Notes: a model not told the origin generated them from the sequence alone. Shown: positions 7,552-15,194, counted from the first letter of the stretch. The stretch: 64,000 bases of DNA from Oscillospiraceae bacterium (GCA_021199795.1 JAJQHJ010000004.1:186001-250000); one strand, 5' to 3'. Translations and numbers: made by a program.

Positions 7552-8010
7552 ATGCAAAAAATCGCAAGTTTTCAGGTTGACCACCGCAAGTTTGGGGTCG
7601 GGCTTTATATTTCCAGGATCGACGGGGACATTGTCACCTACGATCTTCGGATGGTCAAGCCGAACGGCGGGACTTACGTCTCGAACCCGTCTCTTCACAC
7701 TATTGAGCACCTTGTCGCGACCTATGCCCGGTCATCATTCATGGGCGACAAGGTCATCTATGCAGGACCGATGGGCTGCCGGACGGGGTTCTATCTTCTT
7801 CTAAGGGACGACAACAAGGAAGCCGCAATCAGACTTGTCCGGGAATGCCTTGAATTCGTTCGCGACTTCGAGGGAGACATCCCCGGAGCCACAGAACCAG
7901 AATGCGGAAACTACCTTGAGCACGACCTCGAGTCCGCCAAGGTCGACGTCCTGCCGCTGCTGGAGAGGCTTGAGGGGTATAGGGCGGAGGATCTCACGTA
8001 TCCGCAATAA
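7552..8010 (+). CDS. luxS: S-ribosylhomocysteine lyase LuxS
   Basis: 152 residues from the ATG at 7552 (AAGGAGG 8 bases upstream). LuxS cleaves S-ribosylhomocysteine to homocysteine and the AI-2 precursor DPD, completing the activated methyl cycle in the cytosol. Visible residues: metal ligands His49 and His53 in HTIEH, Cys118 in ECGNYL, catalytic Cys76 in GPMGCRTGF and Glu52. Length is close to the usual 155-160. No pfs/mtnN, metK or other methionine gene is adjacent; the gene stands alone behind its own structured leader, whose terminator lies 67 bases before the start and probably controls expression. Confidence 0.97.
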   Translation: MQKIASFQVDHRKFGVGLYISRIDGDIVTYDLRMVKPNGGTYVSNPSLHTIEHLVATYARSSFMGDKVIYAGPMGCRTGFYLLLRDDNKEAAIRLVRECLEFVRDFEGDIPGATEPECGNYLEHDLESAKVDVLPLLERLEGYRAEDLTYPQ

Positions 8011-8023
8011 TAAAAAATGGCTA

Positions 8024-8167
8024 TTGACAAAACAACAGCCGTGAGTTATAATAATAGTGGTGAGAGGCTACCCGAACTGCAATTCAGGTAGCGGTCACTC
8101 TCCCAAGACTATAGAAATAGATTCAAAAAAGTGCCGTATCTGACTCGAAGTCAGGTGCGGTTATTTC
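8024..8167 (+). ncRNA. Antitoxin RNA of type I (par/Fst-like) module A
   Basis: Promoter TTGACA (8024-8029), 17 bp, TATAAT (8047-8052); the RNA would start near 8058. It folds by CTACC/GGTAG and GAGAG/CTCTC pairing. Its segment GTCAC-T-CTCC can pair with the toxin Shine-Dalgarno GGAG-GTGAC with one bulged base. It ends in a hairpin (8134-8160, 11 bp with two GU pairs) with T tracts on both sides, so it can stop both convergent transcripts. The arrangement matches the pAD1 par locus. No protein is encoded. Confidence 0.7.
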
Positions 8168-8262
8168 TTCTGGTTACTACCAACGGTGTAACCGATAGTG
8201 AAGGCAGCAATAACAATAGCTATTACGTCCAAGATTAACGATAAAATCGAAATAATCTCCAT
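8161..8262 (-). CDS. Small hydrophobic peptide, putative type I toxin A
   Basis: 33 residues from the ATG at 8262, with GGAGGTGA 5 bases upstream. Residues 3-24 form one hydrophobic helix (MEIISILSLILDVIAIVI at the start) and the peptide ends in NQKK. Size and shape match Fst/Ldr/TxpA-type membrane toxins that depolarise the host membrane when untranslated control fails. The gene is transcribed toward the antitoxin RNA and their 3' ends overlap. In the leader, CTCTTCCCTC can pair with GAGAGGAGG, so the ribosome site may be masked. Toxicity is inferred, not shown. Confidence 0.7.
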   Translation of the reverse strand: MEIISILSLILDVIAIVIAAFTIGYTVGSNQKK

Positions 8263-8312
8263 CAGCGTCACCTCCTCTCGCGAGGGAAGAGCGACCACCT
8301 CTCACCATCGAC

Positions 8313-8341
8313 AATATATCACACAAAGAGACAACTGTCAA
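8313..8341 (-). promoter_or_regulatory. Promoter of type I toxin A
   Basis: Leftward TTGACA (8336-8341), 17 bp, TATATT (8313-8318). The mRNA would begin near 8306; its first bases share TGGTGAGAGG with the 5' end of the convergent antitoxin RNA. Confidence 0.8.
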
Positions 8342-8376
8342 CACAATTATTCGCTTCTCAATTAAGTACAGATGTC

Positions 8377-8404
8377 TTGACAAATCCCCAAAATCGGCTA
8401 TAAT
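8377..8404 (+). promoter_or_regulatory. Promoter of metG
   Basis: TTGACA (8377-8382), 16 bp spacer, TATAAT (8399-8404), 55 bases before the metG ATG. No T-box or SAM-box is visible in the short leader. Confidence 0.8.
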
Positions 8405-8459
8405 ATAATAGCAAGCTTTTGGGCAGCCGGAAGCAATTTTGTGAGAGGAAGGAATCATC

Positions 8460-10424
8460 ATGGACAAAAAACCGTATCTTATTACTACCGCTATTGCTTA
8501 TACATCCAAGAAGCCGCACATCGGCAACACTTATGATGCAGTATGCGCTGATGCTCTGGCGAGGTTCAAGCGAATGCAGGGATATGACGTTTTCTTCCTT
8601 ACCGGAACAGACGAGCACGGTCAGAAGATTGAGCAGCAGGCTATCTCTGAGGGCATCACTCCGAAAGAGCATGTGGACAAGGTCGCCGGCGAGGTCAAGG
8701 AAATCTATGACATGCTCGGTATCTCCTATAACCGTTTTATAAGAACAACTGATCAGGACCACGAAAGAAACGTCCAGAAAATTTTCAAGAAGCTCTACGA
8801 CCAGGGCGACATCTACAAGAGCGAATACGAGGGCGAGTACTGCGTCACCTGCGAGAGCTTCTACACAGAGACTCAGCTTGTAGAAGGCAAGTGCCCCGAC
8901 TGCGGCGGCGAGGTCAAAAAGACAAAGGAAGAAGCCTATTTCTTCAAGCTTTCAAAATATCAGAAGCAGCTTGAAGACTTGTTTGAGAATAACCCCGAAT
9001 TCATCCAGCCGGTTTCAAGGCGCAAGGAAATGGTCAATAACTTCCTTAAGCCCGGTCTCCAGGATCTGTGCGTAACCCGCTCCTCGTTCAAATGGGGAAT
9101 CCCGGTCGATTTCGACCCGAAGCACGTGGTTTATGTCTGGATCGACGCTCTGACGAACTATATCTCTGGTCTCGGCTACGATGTTGACAACCCGAGCGAC
9201 GACTATAAGAAATACTGGACTAACTGCACCCATGTTATCGGAAAGGATATCTTAAGATTCCATTCTATCTACTGGATTGCCGAGCTTATGGCTCTGGGAC
9301 TCGAGCTCCCGAAGCAGATTTTTGCACATCCGTGGCTTCTCTTCGGAACAGATAAGATGTCAAAGTCCAAGGGCAACGTTATCTATGCCGACGATCTCGT
9401 GAAGAGATTCGGCGTTGACGCTACAAGATACTATCTTCTCAGCGAAATGCCTTTCACCGCTGACGGCTCAATCTACTATGAGAACGTCATCGAGAGATAC
9501 AACACTGACCTTGCAAACAATATTGGAAACCTTGTCAACCGCACCGTCACGATGGTCAACAAGTACCAGGGCGGCGTGGTTATCGCTCCTCACGACAAGA
9601 CCGAGAACGATTTCGACCTGGAAGCCTGTGCAGTTCAGGCGAAGAAGAACATGGAGGAACGCTTCGAGTCGTTCCACCTGGCGGATGCGGCTAATGACCT
9701 CATCACTCTTGCCAGACGTGCAAACAAGTATATCGACGAAAACGAACCCTGGAAGCTTGCCAAGACCGACGAGGGCAAGTCGAGGCTTGAAACGGTTCTC
9801 TATGAGCTGATTGAGGCGATAAGATTTATCGGCGTTCTGGCAGCTCCGTTCATGCCGGAAACAAGTGACAAGATTCTCTCCCAGATCGGAACCGACGTCA
9901 AGGAACTTGAGACATTAGACAGCTTCGGCGGATATGTCGCAGGGAATAAAGTCGGTCAGGCAGTTCCTCTGTTCGCGAGAATCGATTCGGAAAAGGTTCT
10001 GAAAGAATTGAACGAAGAGCGCGAAAAGCTCCAGGCAGAGCTCGCCCACAAGGATGAGCCCGCAGATGAAGCTGAACCCGAAAAGATAGAGTTAGCCCCC
10101 GAAATTACAATAGATGACTTCATGAAGACTGAGCTGAGAGCCGCAAAGGTCAAGGATTGCGTAAAACTCGAAAAGTCAAACAAGCTCCTTAAGCTCACGC
10201 TTGATGATGGTATGGGCGGCAGACAGGTTGTCTCCGGAATTGCCAAGTGGTATAAGCCGGAAGACCTCATCGGAAAGACGATTGTAGTCGTTGCAAACCT
10301 TAAGCCCGCCAAGCTCTGCGGAGAGATATCCCAGGGAATGATAGTCTGCGCCGAAATGCCTGATGGCACGGCGAAAGTCACTTTCCTCGACGATTCTGTT
10401 CCCGCAGGAGCGAAATTAAGATAA
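8460..10424 (+). CDS. metG: Methionyl-tRNA synthetase with C-terminal tRNA-binding domain
   Basis: 654 residues. It charges tRNA-Met with methionine in the cytosol. Class I features: HIGN at 20-23 (AYTSKKPHIGNTYDA), KMSKS near 300 (DKMSKSKGNV), and a zinc knuckle with two CxxC pairs (CVTCES and CPDCGG) near 127-147. The C-terminal 110 residues form the EMAPII/Trbp111-like dimerising tRNA-binding module, as in Bacillus-type enzymes. The ATG at 8460 has GGAAGG upstream. It is a single-gene transcription unit with its own promoter, followed by a hairpin and a tRNA gene. On this replichore it is transcribed against fork movement. Confidence 0.97.
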   Translation: MDKKPYLITTAIAYTSKKPHIGNTYDAVCADALARFKRMQGYDVFFLTGTDEHGQKIEQQAISEGITPKEHVDKVAGEVKEIYDMLGISYNRFIRTTDQDHERNVQKIFKKLYDQGDIYKSEYEGEYCVTCESFYTETQLVEGKCPDCGGEVKKTKEEAYFFKLSKYQKQLEDLFENNPEFIQPVSRRKEMVNNFLKPGLQDLCVTRSSFKWGIPVDFDPKHVVYVWIDALTNYISGLGYDVDNPSDDYKKYWTNCTHVIGKDILRFHSIYWIAELMALGLELPKQIFAHPWLLFGTDKMSKSKGNVIYADDLVKRFGVDATRYYLLSEMPFTADGSIYYENVIERYNTDLANNIGNLVNRTVTMVNKYQGGVVIAPHDKTENDFDLEACAVQAKKNMEERFESFHLADAANDLITLARRANKYIDENEPWKLAKTDEGKSRLETVLYELIEAIRFIGVLAAPFMPETSDKILSQIGTDVKELETLDSFGGYVAGNKVGQAVPLFARIDSEKVLKELNEEREKLQAELAHKDEPADEAEPEKIELAPEITIDDFMKTELRAAKVKDCVKLEKSNKLLKLTLDDGMGGRQVVSGIAKWYKPEDLIGKTIVVVANLKPAKLCGEISQGMIVCAEMPDGTAKVTFLDDSVPAGAKLR

Positions 10425-10450
10425 GCCAGTTACGTCCTTCCCATAAGGGA

Positions 10451-10478
10451 CGGGCTGTCGGAGGCATCCGGCAGCCCG
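10451..10478 (+). terminator. Hairpin downstream of metG
   Basis: CGGGCTGTCGG/CCGGCAGCCCG, 11 bp with one GU pair, starting 27 bases after the metG stop. No U tract follows, so it may protect the 3' end or separate metG from the tRNA rather than terminate. Confidence 0.5.
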
Positions 10479-10489
10479 CCCTCCCACAT

Positions 10490-10564
10490 CTGTCCGTAGC
10501 TCAGTGGATAGAGCAATACGCTCCGACCGTATGCGCGCAGGTTCAATTCCTGTCGGACAGACCA
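10490..10564 (+). tRNA. tRNA-Arg (anticodon CCG)
   Basis: A full cloverleaf can be drawn: acceptor CTGTCCG/CGGACAG, D stem GCTC/GAGC, anticodon stem ATACG/CGTAT with loop CTCCGAC (anticodon CCG, reads CGG), T arm GCAGG-TTCAATT-CCTGT, discriminator A and an encoded CCA (10562-10564). No promoter was identified directly upstream; it may be read from metG. Confidence 0.95.
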
Positions 10565-10572
10565 ACATGACA

Positions 10573-10603
10573 AAAAAGAGACCTTGAAAAAGGGTCTCTT
10601 TTT
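10573..10603. terminator. Bidirectional terminator between tRNA-Arg and the type III toxin gene
   Basis: AAAAAGAGACC/GGTCTCTTTTT stem with a 9-nt loop; T tracts on both strands. It serves the rightward tRNA and the leftward toxin gene, whose stop codon touches it. Confidence 0.9.
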
Positions 10604-11081
10604 ATATTCCCATAACATCATGAAAATACGGCAGTGTTGAATATTGATATTTTCTCGCAAACTCTCTCGGGTGAAGAGTCTTCCTGCCCGTGACATGGTT
10701 TATGTAGGTATCGACGTAGCTCACAGCGTCGTTCACGATAGTCGGCAGGTTTCGCTTCATTTCTGCATACTCATCCTGGTCGACAATCGCAGTTTCTGAA
10801 TCAAAGTAGCTTGTTTCTTTTATGATGACTATTTTTGAGAAATCCAGTCCCAAATGTGAACGTTTTGAACGTTCGGTATTTGTAAACAGGAAAGCATTTT
10901 TATGATGGATGTCCGAGCGGAATGGGACACAGATGAAATAGTCATCGTGAGTGTCTATTAGCAAGCAGGTATACGGTCTGCCATGCTTGTGCATCAGCTC
11001 CGGAAACTTTTCCGGCGGATAGTCAGCCGTGAATTTCGGAGACAAAAGGTACAAATCAGCGTCAAATTCCAAGACAATCAC
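10602..11081 (-). CDS. Type III toxin, CptN/ToxN-like endoribonuclease
   Basis: 159 residues from a GTG at 11081; the Shine-Dalgarno is weak (AGGTG). The sequence around YFICVPFRSDIHHKNAF, then DYSK-like DFSKIVII, AIVDQDEY and a C-terminal YSTLPYFH fits the CptIN branch of type III toxins, ToxN-fold RNases of 150-170 residues. Decisive context: directly upstream lies a short RNA of two tandem pseudoknot repeats ending in a terminator, the defining layout of type III systems. The toxin cuts cellular RNA and its own repeat precursor; each processed repeat binds and inhibits the toxin. Such systems can abort phage infection. Family placement is from recognition, without alignment. Confidence 0.82.
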   Translation of the reverse strand: MIVLEFDADLYLLSPKFTADYPPEKFPELMHKHGRPYTCLLIDTHDDYFICVPFRSDIHHKNAFLFTNTERSKRSHLGLDFSKIVIIKETSYFDSETAIVDQDEYAEMKRNLPTIVNDAVSYVDTYINHVTGRKTLHPREFARKYQYSTLPYFHDVMGI

Positions 11082-11085
11082 CTAC

Positions 11086-11280
11086 AAAAAACGAGGATGC
11101 CCAAACGGTCACCCTCGAGGATTTTCTTCGCCCGGTCAGTTTTATTTTACCGATGTGTCAGAACCGTCACACATCATCTTCGCACGGTCAGTTTTTATTT
11201 TACCGACGAGTCGGAACCGTCACTCGTCATCGTTCAGCGAAGCAGAGGAGACTATCCGAAGATTTATCTTCTCTACTTAT
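11086..11280 (-). ncRNA. Type III antitoxin RNA, two tandem pseudoknot repeats plus terminator
   Basis: Reading leftward, repeat 1 (11231 to 11179, 53 nt) has stem GACGAGT/ACTCGTC and repeat 2 (11178 to 11127, 52 nt) has GATGTGT/ACACATC. The stems covary while loop GACGGTTCYG and tail GGTAAAATAAAA-CTGACCG are constant. CGGT of the loop can pair with ACCG of the tail, giving an H-type pseudoknot per repeat. A degenerate partial repeat precedes the terminator CGAGGGTG/CATCCTCG plus TTTTTT (11086-11117). Leaky termination would feed the toxin gene, as known for ToxIN. Confidence 0.85.
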
Positions 11281-11308
11281 ATTATACACGAAATCCTGAA
11301 AAATGCAA
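11281..11308 (-). promoter_or_regulatory. Promoter of the type III antitoxin RNA
   Basis: Leftward TTGCAT (11303-11308), 16 bp, TATAAT (11281-11286). A TTGACA farther upstream (11313-11318) is too distant from the -10. Confidence 0.65.
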
Positions 11309-11342
11309 GCCCTGTCAAGCAGGAAAATTAAATTTTTCCGAC

Positions 11343-11369
11343 AAAAAAGCCCGACCATTACAGTCGGGC
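11343..11369 (-). terminator. Terminator of the rplJ-rplL unit
   Basis: GCCCGAC/GTCGGGC stem with a 7-nt loop, followed on the minus strand by a T-rich run, 24 bases past the rplL stop. Confidence 0.9.
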
Positions 11370-11392
11370 AATTTTTATTGGTTTCAATCAGA

Positions 11393-11764
11393 TTACTTGA
11401 TCTCAACAGTAGCTCCAGCTTCTTCGAGCTTAGCCTTGAGTTCGTCAGCTTCTGCCTTGGAAACGCCTTCCTTGACGTTCTTGGGAGCACCCTCAACGAA
11501 TTCCTTGGATTCCTTAAGACCCAAGCCAAGGATATCCTTGACAGCCTTGATAACGGGCATCTTAGCATCGTTAAAGGAAGCGAGGACAACGGTGAATTCA
11601 GTCTGCTCAGCGGGAGCAGCAGCGGCAGCACCTGCAGCGGGAGCAGCAGCAACAGCAGCGGTTACACCGAATTCTTCCTGGATTGCGTCAATGAGTTCCT
11701 TGAGTTCCAATACGGAAAGACCCTTGACGTCTTCTACAAACTTTAAAATTTTCTCTGAAGCCAT
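11393..11764 (-). CDS. rplL: 50S ribosomal protein L7/L12
   Basis: 123 residues, the usual size. The N-terminal dimerisation helix pair ([19 protein letters not shown]), the flexible Ala/Gly/Pro hinge near 38-55 and the C-terminal factor-binding domain ([19 protein letters not shown]) are all present. Several dimers form the ribosomal stalk with L10 and recruit translation GTPases. The gene lies 61 bases downstream of rplJ in the same leader-controlled unit and is followed by a strong terminator. Ordinary in all respects. Confidence 0.98.
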   Translation of the reverse strand: MASEKILKFVEDVKGLSVLELKELIDAIQEEFGVTAAVAAAPAAGAAAAAPAEQTEFTVVLASFNDAKMPVIKAVKDILGLGLKESKEFVEGAPKNVKEGVSKAEADELKAKLEEAGATVEIK

Positions 11765-11825
11765 TTTAGTAAATCTCCTTTAAAAGTAATAATTAAAATT
11801 GTTGGTGAGGATTGCGAAGCTTTGA

Positions 11826-12329
11826 TTAAGCCGCTTCCTCCTGCTTGTCTGCCAAAGCCTGAAGTGTAGCTGCAAGCTTCTGCATAGGACCCTGAAGAGA
11901 ACCAACGAGCTGTGCCAAGAGTACTTCTCTTGATGGAATCTTTGAAAGTGACATAACTCCGTCAGCATCGTAGATTTCTGAGCCGATGAATCCAGCCTTG
12001 AGCTTGAAGTTCTCGTGCTCCTCAGCATACTTGCCAAGGATTCTTGCTGCTGCGGTTTCGTCATCAGCGGAAACTGCAAGTGCAGTGGTTCCTGAAAGAA
12101 CATCGGTAAGAGCATCGTAACCGGAATCCTGCATGGCGAATCTAAGAAGAGTGTTCTTCTCGACTGTGTACTTGACGCCAGCTTCACGGAGCTCCTTACG
12201 AAGAGCAGTGTCCTCCTCAACAGTGATACCGCTGTAGCTTACCAAAACACCAGCCTTTGAGTTCTTCAAGAGCTCGCTGATTTCAGCGACCTTAGCTTTC
12301 TTCTCGTTCAGAACGTTAACGTTGGGCAT
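11826..12329 (-). CDS. rplJ: 50S ribosomal protein L10
   Basis: 167 residues from the ATG at 12329, chosen because GAGGTG sits 6 bases upstream; a GTG at 12338 overlaps that ribosome site. L10 anchors L7/L12 dimers to 23S rRNA; the N-terminal part (MPNVNVLNEKKAKVAEI) binds rRNA and the C-terminal helix binds L7/L12. By family knowledge, L10 or the L10-L7/L12 complex binds its own leader to repress translation. A leader of the expected type is present just upstream (12330-12541). Confidence 0.97.
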   Translation of the reverse strand: MPNVNVLNEKKAKVAEISELLKNSKAGVLVSYSGITVEEDTALRKELREAGVKYTVEKNTLLRFAMQDSGYDALTDVLSGTTALAVSADDETAAARILGKYAEEHENFKLKAGFIGSEIYDADGVMSLSKIPSREVLLAQLVGSLQGPMQKLAATLQALADKQEEAA

Positions 12330-12541
12330 TATTTTCACCTCTTTAAAATAGGATATTGCAAATAATAGCTTGCTATTATTTGCTACGAAAGAACATAGTT
12401 CTTTCGTATGTGCCCCATTTCATATAAGAAAAGTCCTCTTCCCGACAGGTCGGGAAAAGGACGTAGAATCATAAACTACTCTTTTCCTCGGCAGGAATTA
12501 CATCTCGGATTGAGAAAACCGGCTGTCTTTAGAAACGAAGC
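12330..12541 (-). ncRNA. L10 leader (autoregulatory 5' UTR of rplJ-rplL)
   Basis: Leftward transcript from the promoter at 12548-12576. The segment around 12487-12535 contains AAAGACAGCCGG and TAATTCCTGCCGAGG, the signature of the Firmicutes L10 leader that L10 binds. A long hairpin (12433-12462, 14 bp with one mismatch or GU pair) with TTTTCTT follows and looks like an attenuator. A second hairpin, AATAATAGCAAGCTATTATT (about 12363-12382), lies nearer the start codon. Confidence 0.85.
12433..12462 (-). terminator. Attenuator hairpin in the L10 leader
   Basis: On the minus strand GTCCTTTTCCCGAC pairs with GTCGGGAAGAGGAC, followed by TTTTCTT. It lies between the L10-binding motif and rplJ, so premature termination is possible. 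Confidence 0.75.
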
Positions 12542-12547
12542 ATATTA

Positions 12548-12576
12548 TTTATACCATACAAAATGGTATTTGTCAA
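12548..12576 (-). promoter_or_regulatory. Promoter of rplJ-rplL
   Basis: Leftward TTGACA (12571-12576), 17 bp, TATAAA (12548-12553), just past the rplA stop. This makes rplJ-rplL separately controllable from the upstream ribosomal genes. Confidence 0.8.
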
Positions 12577-12590
12577 GAGTTAATTTTGGG

Positions 12591-13286
12591 TCAAACGCCG
12601 TACTTAGCGGTATTGACCTTGACGCCGACACCCATGGTGGATGCTACTACGACGCTCTTGAGGTACTGACCCTTGGCAGCTGCCGGCTTAGCCTTTACAA
12701 TTGCTTTGAGGAGAGTCTCAAAGTTCTCTGCGAGCTTTGCTTCACCGAATGAAGCCTTGCCGATGGGGCAGTGGATGATGTTGGTCTTGTCGAGACGGTA
12801 TTCAATCTTACCAGCCTTAGCCTCGGAAACTGCTCTTGCAACGTCGGGAGAAACGGTTCCGGACTTCGGGTTAGGCATGAGTCCCTTAGGACCTAAAACT
12901 TTACCCAAGCGTCCTACAACGCCCATCATGTCGGGAGAAGCGATAACGACGTCGAAATCGAACCAGTTCTCTTTCATGATCTTGTCGACATACTCGATGC
13001 CGCCGACATAGTCAGCTCCTGCTGCCTTTGCTGCCTCGTACTTGTCCTCCTTGCAGAAGACGAGTGCTCTTATTGTCTTACCAGTTCCGTGAGGGAGGAT
13101 GACTGCGCCTCTGACCTGCTGATCAGCGTGACGGGAGTCAACACCCAGGCGGATGTGAACTTCAATTGTCTCGTCAAACTTAGCCTTTGCATTTGTGCTT
13201 GCAAGTGCAACAGCCTCATTGACGTCATAAAGCTTTGTTTTGTCTATTGTCTTTAACGAATCGACGTATTTCTTTCCGTGTTTCAT
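12591..13286 (-). CDS. rplA: 50S ribosomal protein L1
   Basis: 231 residues, full length for L1. The two-domain pattern is visible: [20 protein letters not shown] at the start, [13 protein letters not shown] near 80 and [19 protein letters not shown] near 125-145. L1 binds 23S rRNA at the E-site stalk and in many bacteria represses the L11-L1 mRNA. It follows rplK after a 159-base spacer holding a perfect 11-bp hairpin (13408-13432), an unusually long gap for this pair. Confidence 0.98.
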   Translation of the reverse strand: MKHGKKYVDSLKTIDKTKLYDVNEAVALASTNAKAKFDETIEVHIRLGVDSRHADQQVRGAVILPHGTGKTIRALVFCKEDKYEAAKAAGADYVGGIEYVDKIMKENWFDFDVVIASPDMMGVVGRLGKVLGPKGLMPNPKSGTVSPDVARAVSEAKAGKIEYRLDKTNIIHCPIGKASFGEAKLAENFETLLKAIVKAKPAAAKGQYLKSVVVASTMGVGVKVNTAKYGV

Positions 13287-13407
13287 GTAAATTTACTCCT
13301 TATCTAATTGTTAGTGGTGATACCTGAACTGCTTTGCAGCTCAGCTAGCGGAAAAGGGTAATTCCTCCCACTTATATTTCTAATTCGTTCAAATTGTTTT
13401 CATCGCT

Positions 13408-13432
13408 GGAAGTTCACCTCTGGTGAACTTCC
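13408..13432. repeat. GTTC-type intergenic hairpin repeat, copy 1
   Basis: GGAAGTTCACC/GGTGAACTTCC, perfect 11-bp arms with a 3-nt loop, in the rplK-rplA spacer. Related hairpins recur at several other intergenic places in the window. Confidence 0.75.
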
Positions 13433-13445
13433 GTAGTTGGCGACG

Positions 13446-13871
13446 TCAGTCGGCAACTACTACTCCCATGGAGCGTGCGGTACCAGCGATCATGCTCATT
13501 GCAGCTTCAACGGAAGCAGCGTTGAGGTCGGGCATCTTCTGCTCGGCGATAGCTCTTACCTGATCCTTGGTGATGGTTGCAACCTTGGTCTTGTTAGGTG
13601 TACCTGAAGCGGTCTCGATTCCGCAAGCTTTCTTGATAAGAACAGCTGCCGGCGGAGTCTTTGTGATGAATGTGAACGAACGGTCGGAGTAAACGGTGAT
13701 GACAACCGGGATGATAAGACCCATGTCGTTCTTGGTTCTTTCGTTGAAGTCCTTAGTGAACGCCATGATGTTTACGCCGTGCTGACCGAGCGCAGGACCA
13801 ACCGGCGGTGCGGGTGTTGCCTTGCCGGCGGGAATCTGAAGCTTGATAATTCCTGTAACTTTCTGTGCCAT
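13446..13871 (-). CDS. rplK: 50S ribosomal protein L11
   Basis: 141 residues from the ATG at 13871 (GGAGG upstream), exactly the usual L11 length. The Pro-rich hinge and N-terminal domain that interacts with elongation factors and thiostrepton ([20 protein letters not shown]) and the C-terminal rRNA-binding domain ([15 protein letters not shown]) are intact. It binds the GTPase-associated centre of 23S rRNA. It lies between nusG and rplA in conserved order. Confidence 0.98.
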   Translation of the reverse strand: MAQKVTGIIKLQIPAGKATPAPPVGPALGQHGVNIMAFTKDFNERTKNDMGLIIPVVITVYSDRSFTFITKTPPAAVLIKKACGIETASGTPNKTKVATITKDQVRAIAEQKMPDLNAASVEAAMSMIAGTARSMGVVVAD

Positions 13872-14016
13872 AATAATTTCCTCCAATTTTGTGGTGATAG
13901 ACGAGCCGGAGACAATTTACATCTTGCATCAAATCTGCTTGCAAATTGTTTGCACAATCCACCCCGTCTATTAGGCGAGCTATCAAAGCAGCTCTCCCAC
14001 TGAATTTTGATGCGAA

Positions 14017-14574
14017 TTAATCCTCGAGCTTTTTGAGCCGAGAGATTGCGATGGTGGCGGGGGTTTCACGACCGAACATCGAAACGACGATATCAGCAGT
14101 CTGATCATCCATATTGATATTCGTTACCGAACCGAGCCATCCGTTGAAAGGACCACCTGTAACGGTGATGGTGTCGCCGATCTTGAAGCCGACGGTCGCC
14201 TCTGAGACTTTCTTGAAGTCAACGCCCAATGCCGCCACTTCCTTGTCTGTGAGCGGAACCGGCTTGGATCCGGGACCTACAAAGCCCGTGACGCCTCTGG
14301 TGTTTCTGACGATATACCATGTGTCGTCGGTCATCACCATCTTAATAAGGACGTAGCTTGGGAAGAGCTTGTTGTCTTCCTTTTTGCGCTTCTTTCCGCC
14401 CTCTTCCTCGGGTGCCTCAGCCTCTTCGGTGGTCTCAGTCGGAATTCTGACCTCCTGGATCATGTCCTGGAGTCTGCGGTTCTCAACAACCTTTTCAATA
14501 TTCTGTTTTACCTTGTTCTCATATCCGGAATAGGTGTGAGCGACATACCATTTCGCCTGAGCGTTATCTTCCAT
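14017..14574 (-). CDS. nusG: Transcription termination/antitermination factor NusG
   Basis: 185 residues. The NGN domain that binds the RNA polymerase clamp (WYVAHTYSGYENKVKQNI at 9-26) and the KOW domain (FKIGDTITVTGGPFNGWLG near 130-150) are complete. An acidic-then-basic insert of about 20 residues (EEAEAPEEEGGKKRKKED) sits inside the NGN domain at 50-68, common in clostridial NusG. It acts on elongating RNA polymerase and, in Firmicutes, promotes pausing. It lies between secE and rplK in the standard cluster. Confidence 0.97.
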   Translation of the reverse strand: MEDNAQAKWYVAHTYSGYENKVKQNIEKVVENRRLQDMIQEVRIPTETTEEAEAPEEEGGKKRKKEDNKLFPSYVLIKMVMTDDTWYIVRNTRGVTGFVGPGSKPVPLTDKEVAALGVDFKKVSEATVGFKIGDTITVTGGPFNGWLGSVTNINMDDQTADIVVSMFGRETPATIAISRLKKLED

Positions 14575-14596
14575 GATTTATCTCCTCTGCCTTGTG

Positions 14597-14833
14597 TCAG
14601 CCAGTAACGAGCTGCAAAAGAAGTCCGAATATCGAGTCGACAGCGAACAGAGCCGCGCCACAGATAATGCACACCGCCAGAACTACTCCGGTGTTGTTGA
14701 GGACCTGCTTGCGGGAGGGCCATACAACTTTCTTGACCTCGGAAATAAGGTCGCGGACGAACTTGACAATCCTGTTCGGCTTTTTGACCTTTTTCTTGGC
14801 TTTCTTTTCAACCTTTACGTTTTCGTCTGCCAT
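14597..14833 (-). CDS. secE: Preprotein translocase subunit SecE
   Basis: 78 residues: a Lys-rich cytoplasmic N-terminus (KVEKKAKKKVKKPNR), the amphipathic helix FVRDLISEVKKVVWPSRKQ and one membrane helix at the C-terminus, the short Gram-positive form. It clamps SecY in the Sec channel. It is positioned between rpmG and nusG as in most bacteria. Confidence 0.96.
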   Translation of the reverse strand: MADENVKVEKKAKKKVKKPNRIVKFVRDLISEVKKVVWPSRKQVLNNTGVVLAVCIICGAALFAVDSIFGLLLQLVTG

Positions 14834-14846
14834 TCCAGGGTCCTCC

Positions 14847-14996
14847 TTACTTGGTTTCTCTGTGAAGAGTGTGCTTCCTGCAGTGCTTGCAATACTTGTT
14901 CATTTCAAGTCTGTCGGGATCGTTCTTCTTGTTTTTCTTTGTGGTGTAGTTTCTCTGCTTGCACTCGGTGCAGGCAAGAATTACATTGTTCCTCAT
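14847..14996 (-). CDS. rpmG: 50S ribosomal protein L33
   Basis: 49 residues from the ATG at 14996, preceded by AGGAGG. The zinc-binding form of L33 is recognised by CTEC near 10-13 and CKHC near 38-41 ([17 protein letters not shown] between them). It is the first gene of the rpmG-secE-nusG-rplK-rplA unit. An in-frame upstream extension to 15074 has no ribosome site and would not match the family. Confidence 0.95.
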   Translation of the reverse strand: MRNNVILACTECKQRNYTTKKNKKNDPDRLEMNKYCKHCRKHTLHRETK

Positions 14997-15152
14997 TTTT
15001 CGGCACCTCCTGAAGAATTTTTCCTGCGAAAGCCGCAGGTGTTTGCCTCCCTCTATTTGCAGGAAAGCAGCCAAAGACCTGCCTCCCGCCCGCGAAGCCC
15101 GTCCGCATCAAAAAATGCGTACCAAAAAAAGACCCCGCAAAGAGGTAGGACT

Positions 15153-15181
15153 ATAATATCATATTAAAATAAGGTTGTCAA
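15153..15181 (-). promoter_or_regulatory. Promoter of rpmG-secE-nusG-rplK-rplA
   Basis: Leftward TTGACA (15176-15181), 17 bp, TATTAT (15153-15158). The leader of about 150 bases (14997-15146) can form CCTGCG/CGCAGG (near 15030) just before the rpmG ribosome site; no known leader class was recognised in it. Confidence 0.65.
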
Positions 15182-15194
15182 GAGGTTTTTAATA

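Noticed and set aside
11127-11231. Two direct repeats of about 52 bases, CRISPR-like at first sight
   Set aside because: The repeats abut without spacers, fold into covarying pseudoknots and lead into a toxin gene; they are the type III antitoxin RNA. No cas gene is present.
14592-15167. 191-codon rightward ORF across secE and rpmG
   Set aside because: Antisense to two recognised genes and their promoter.
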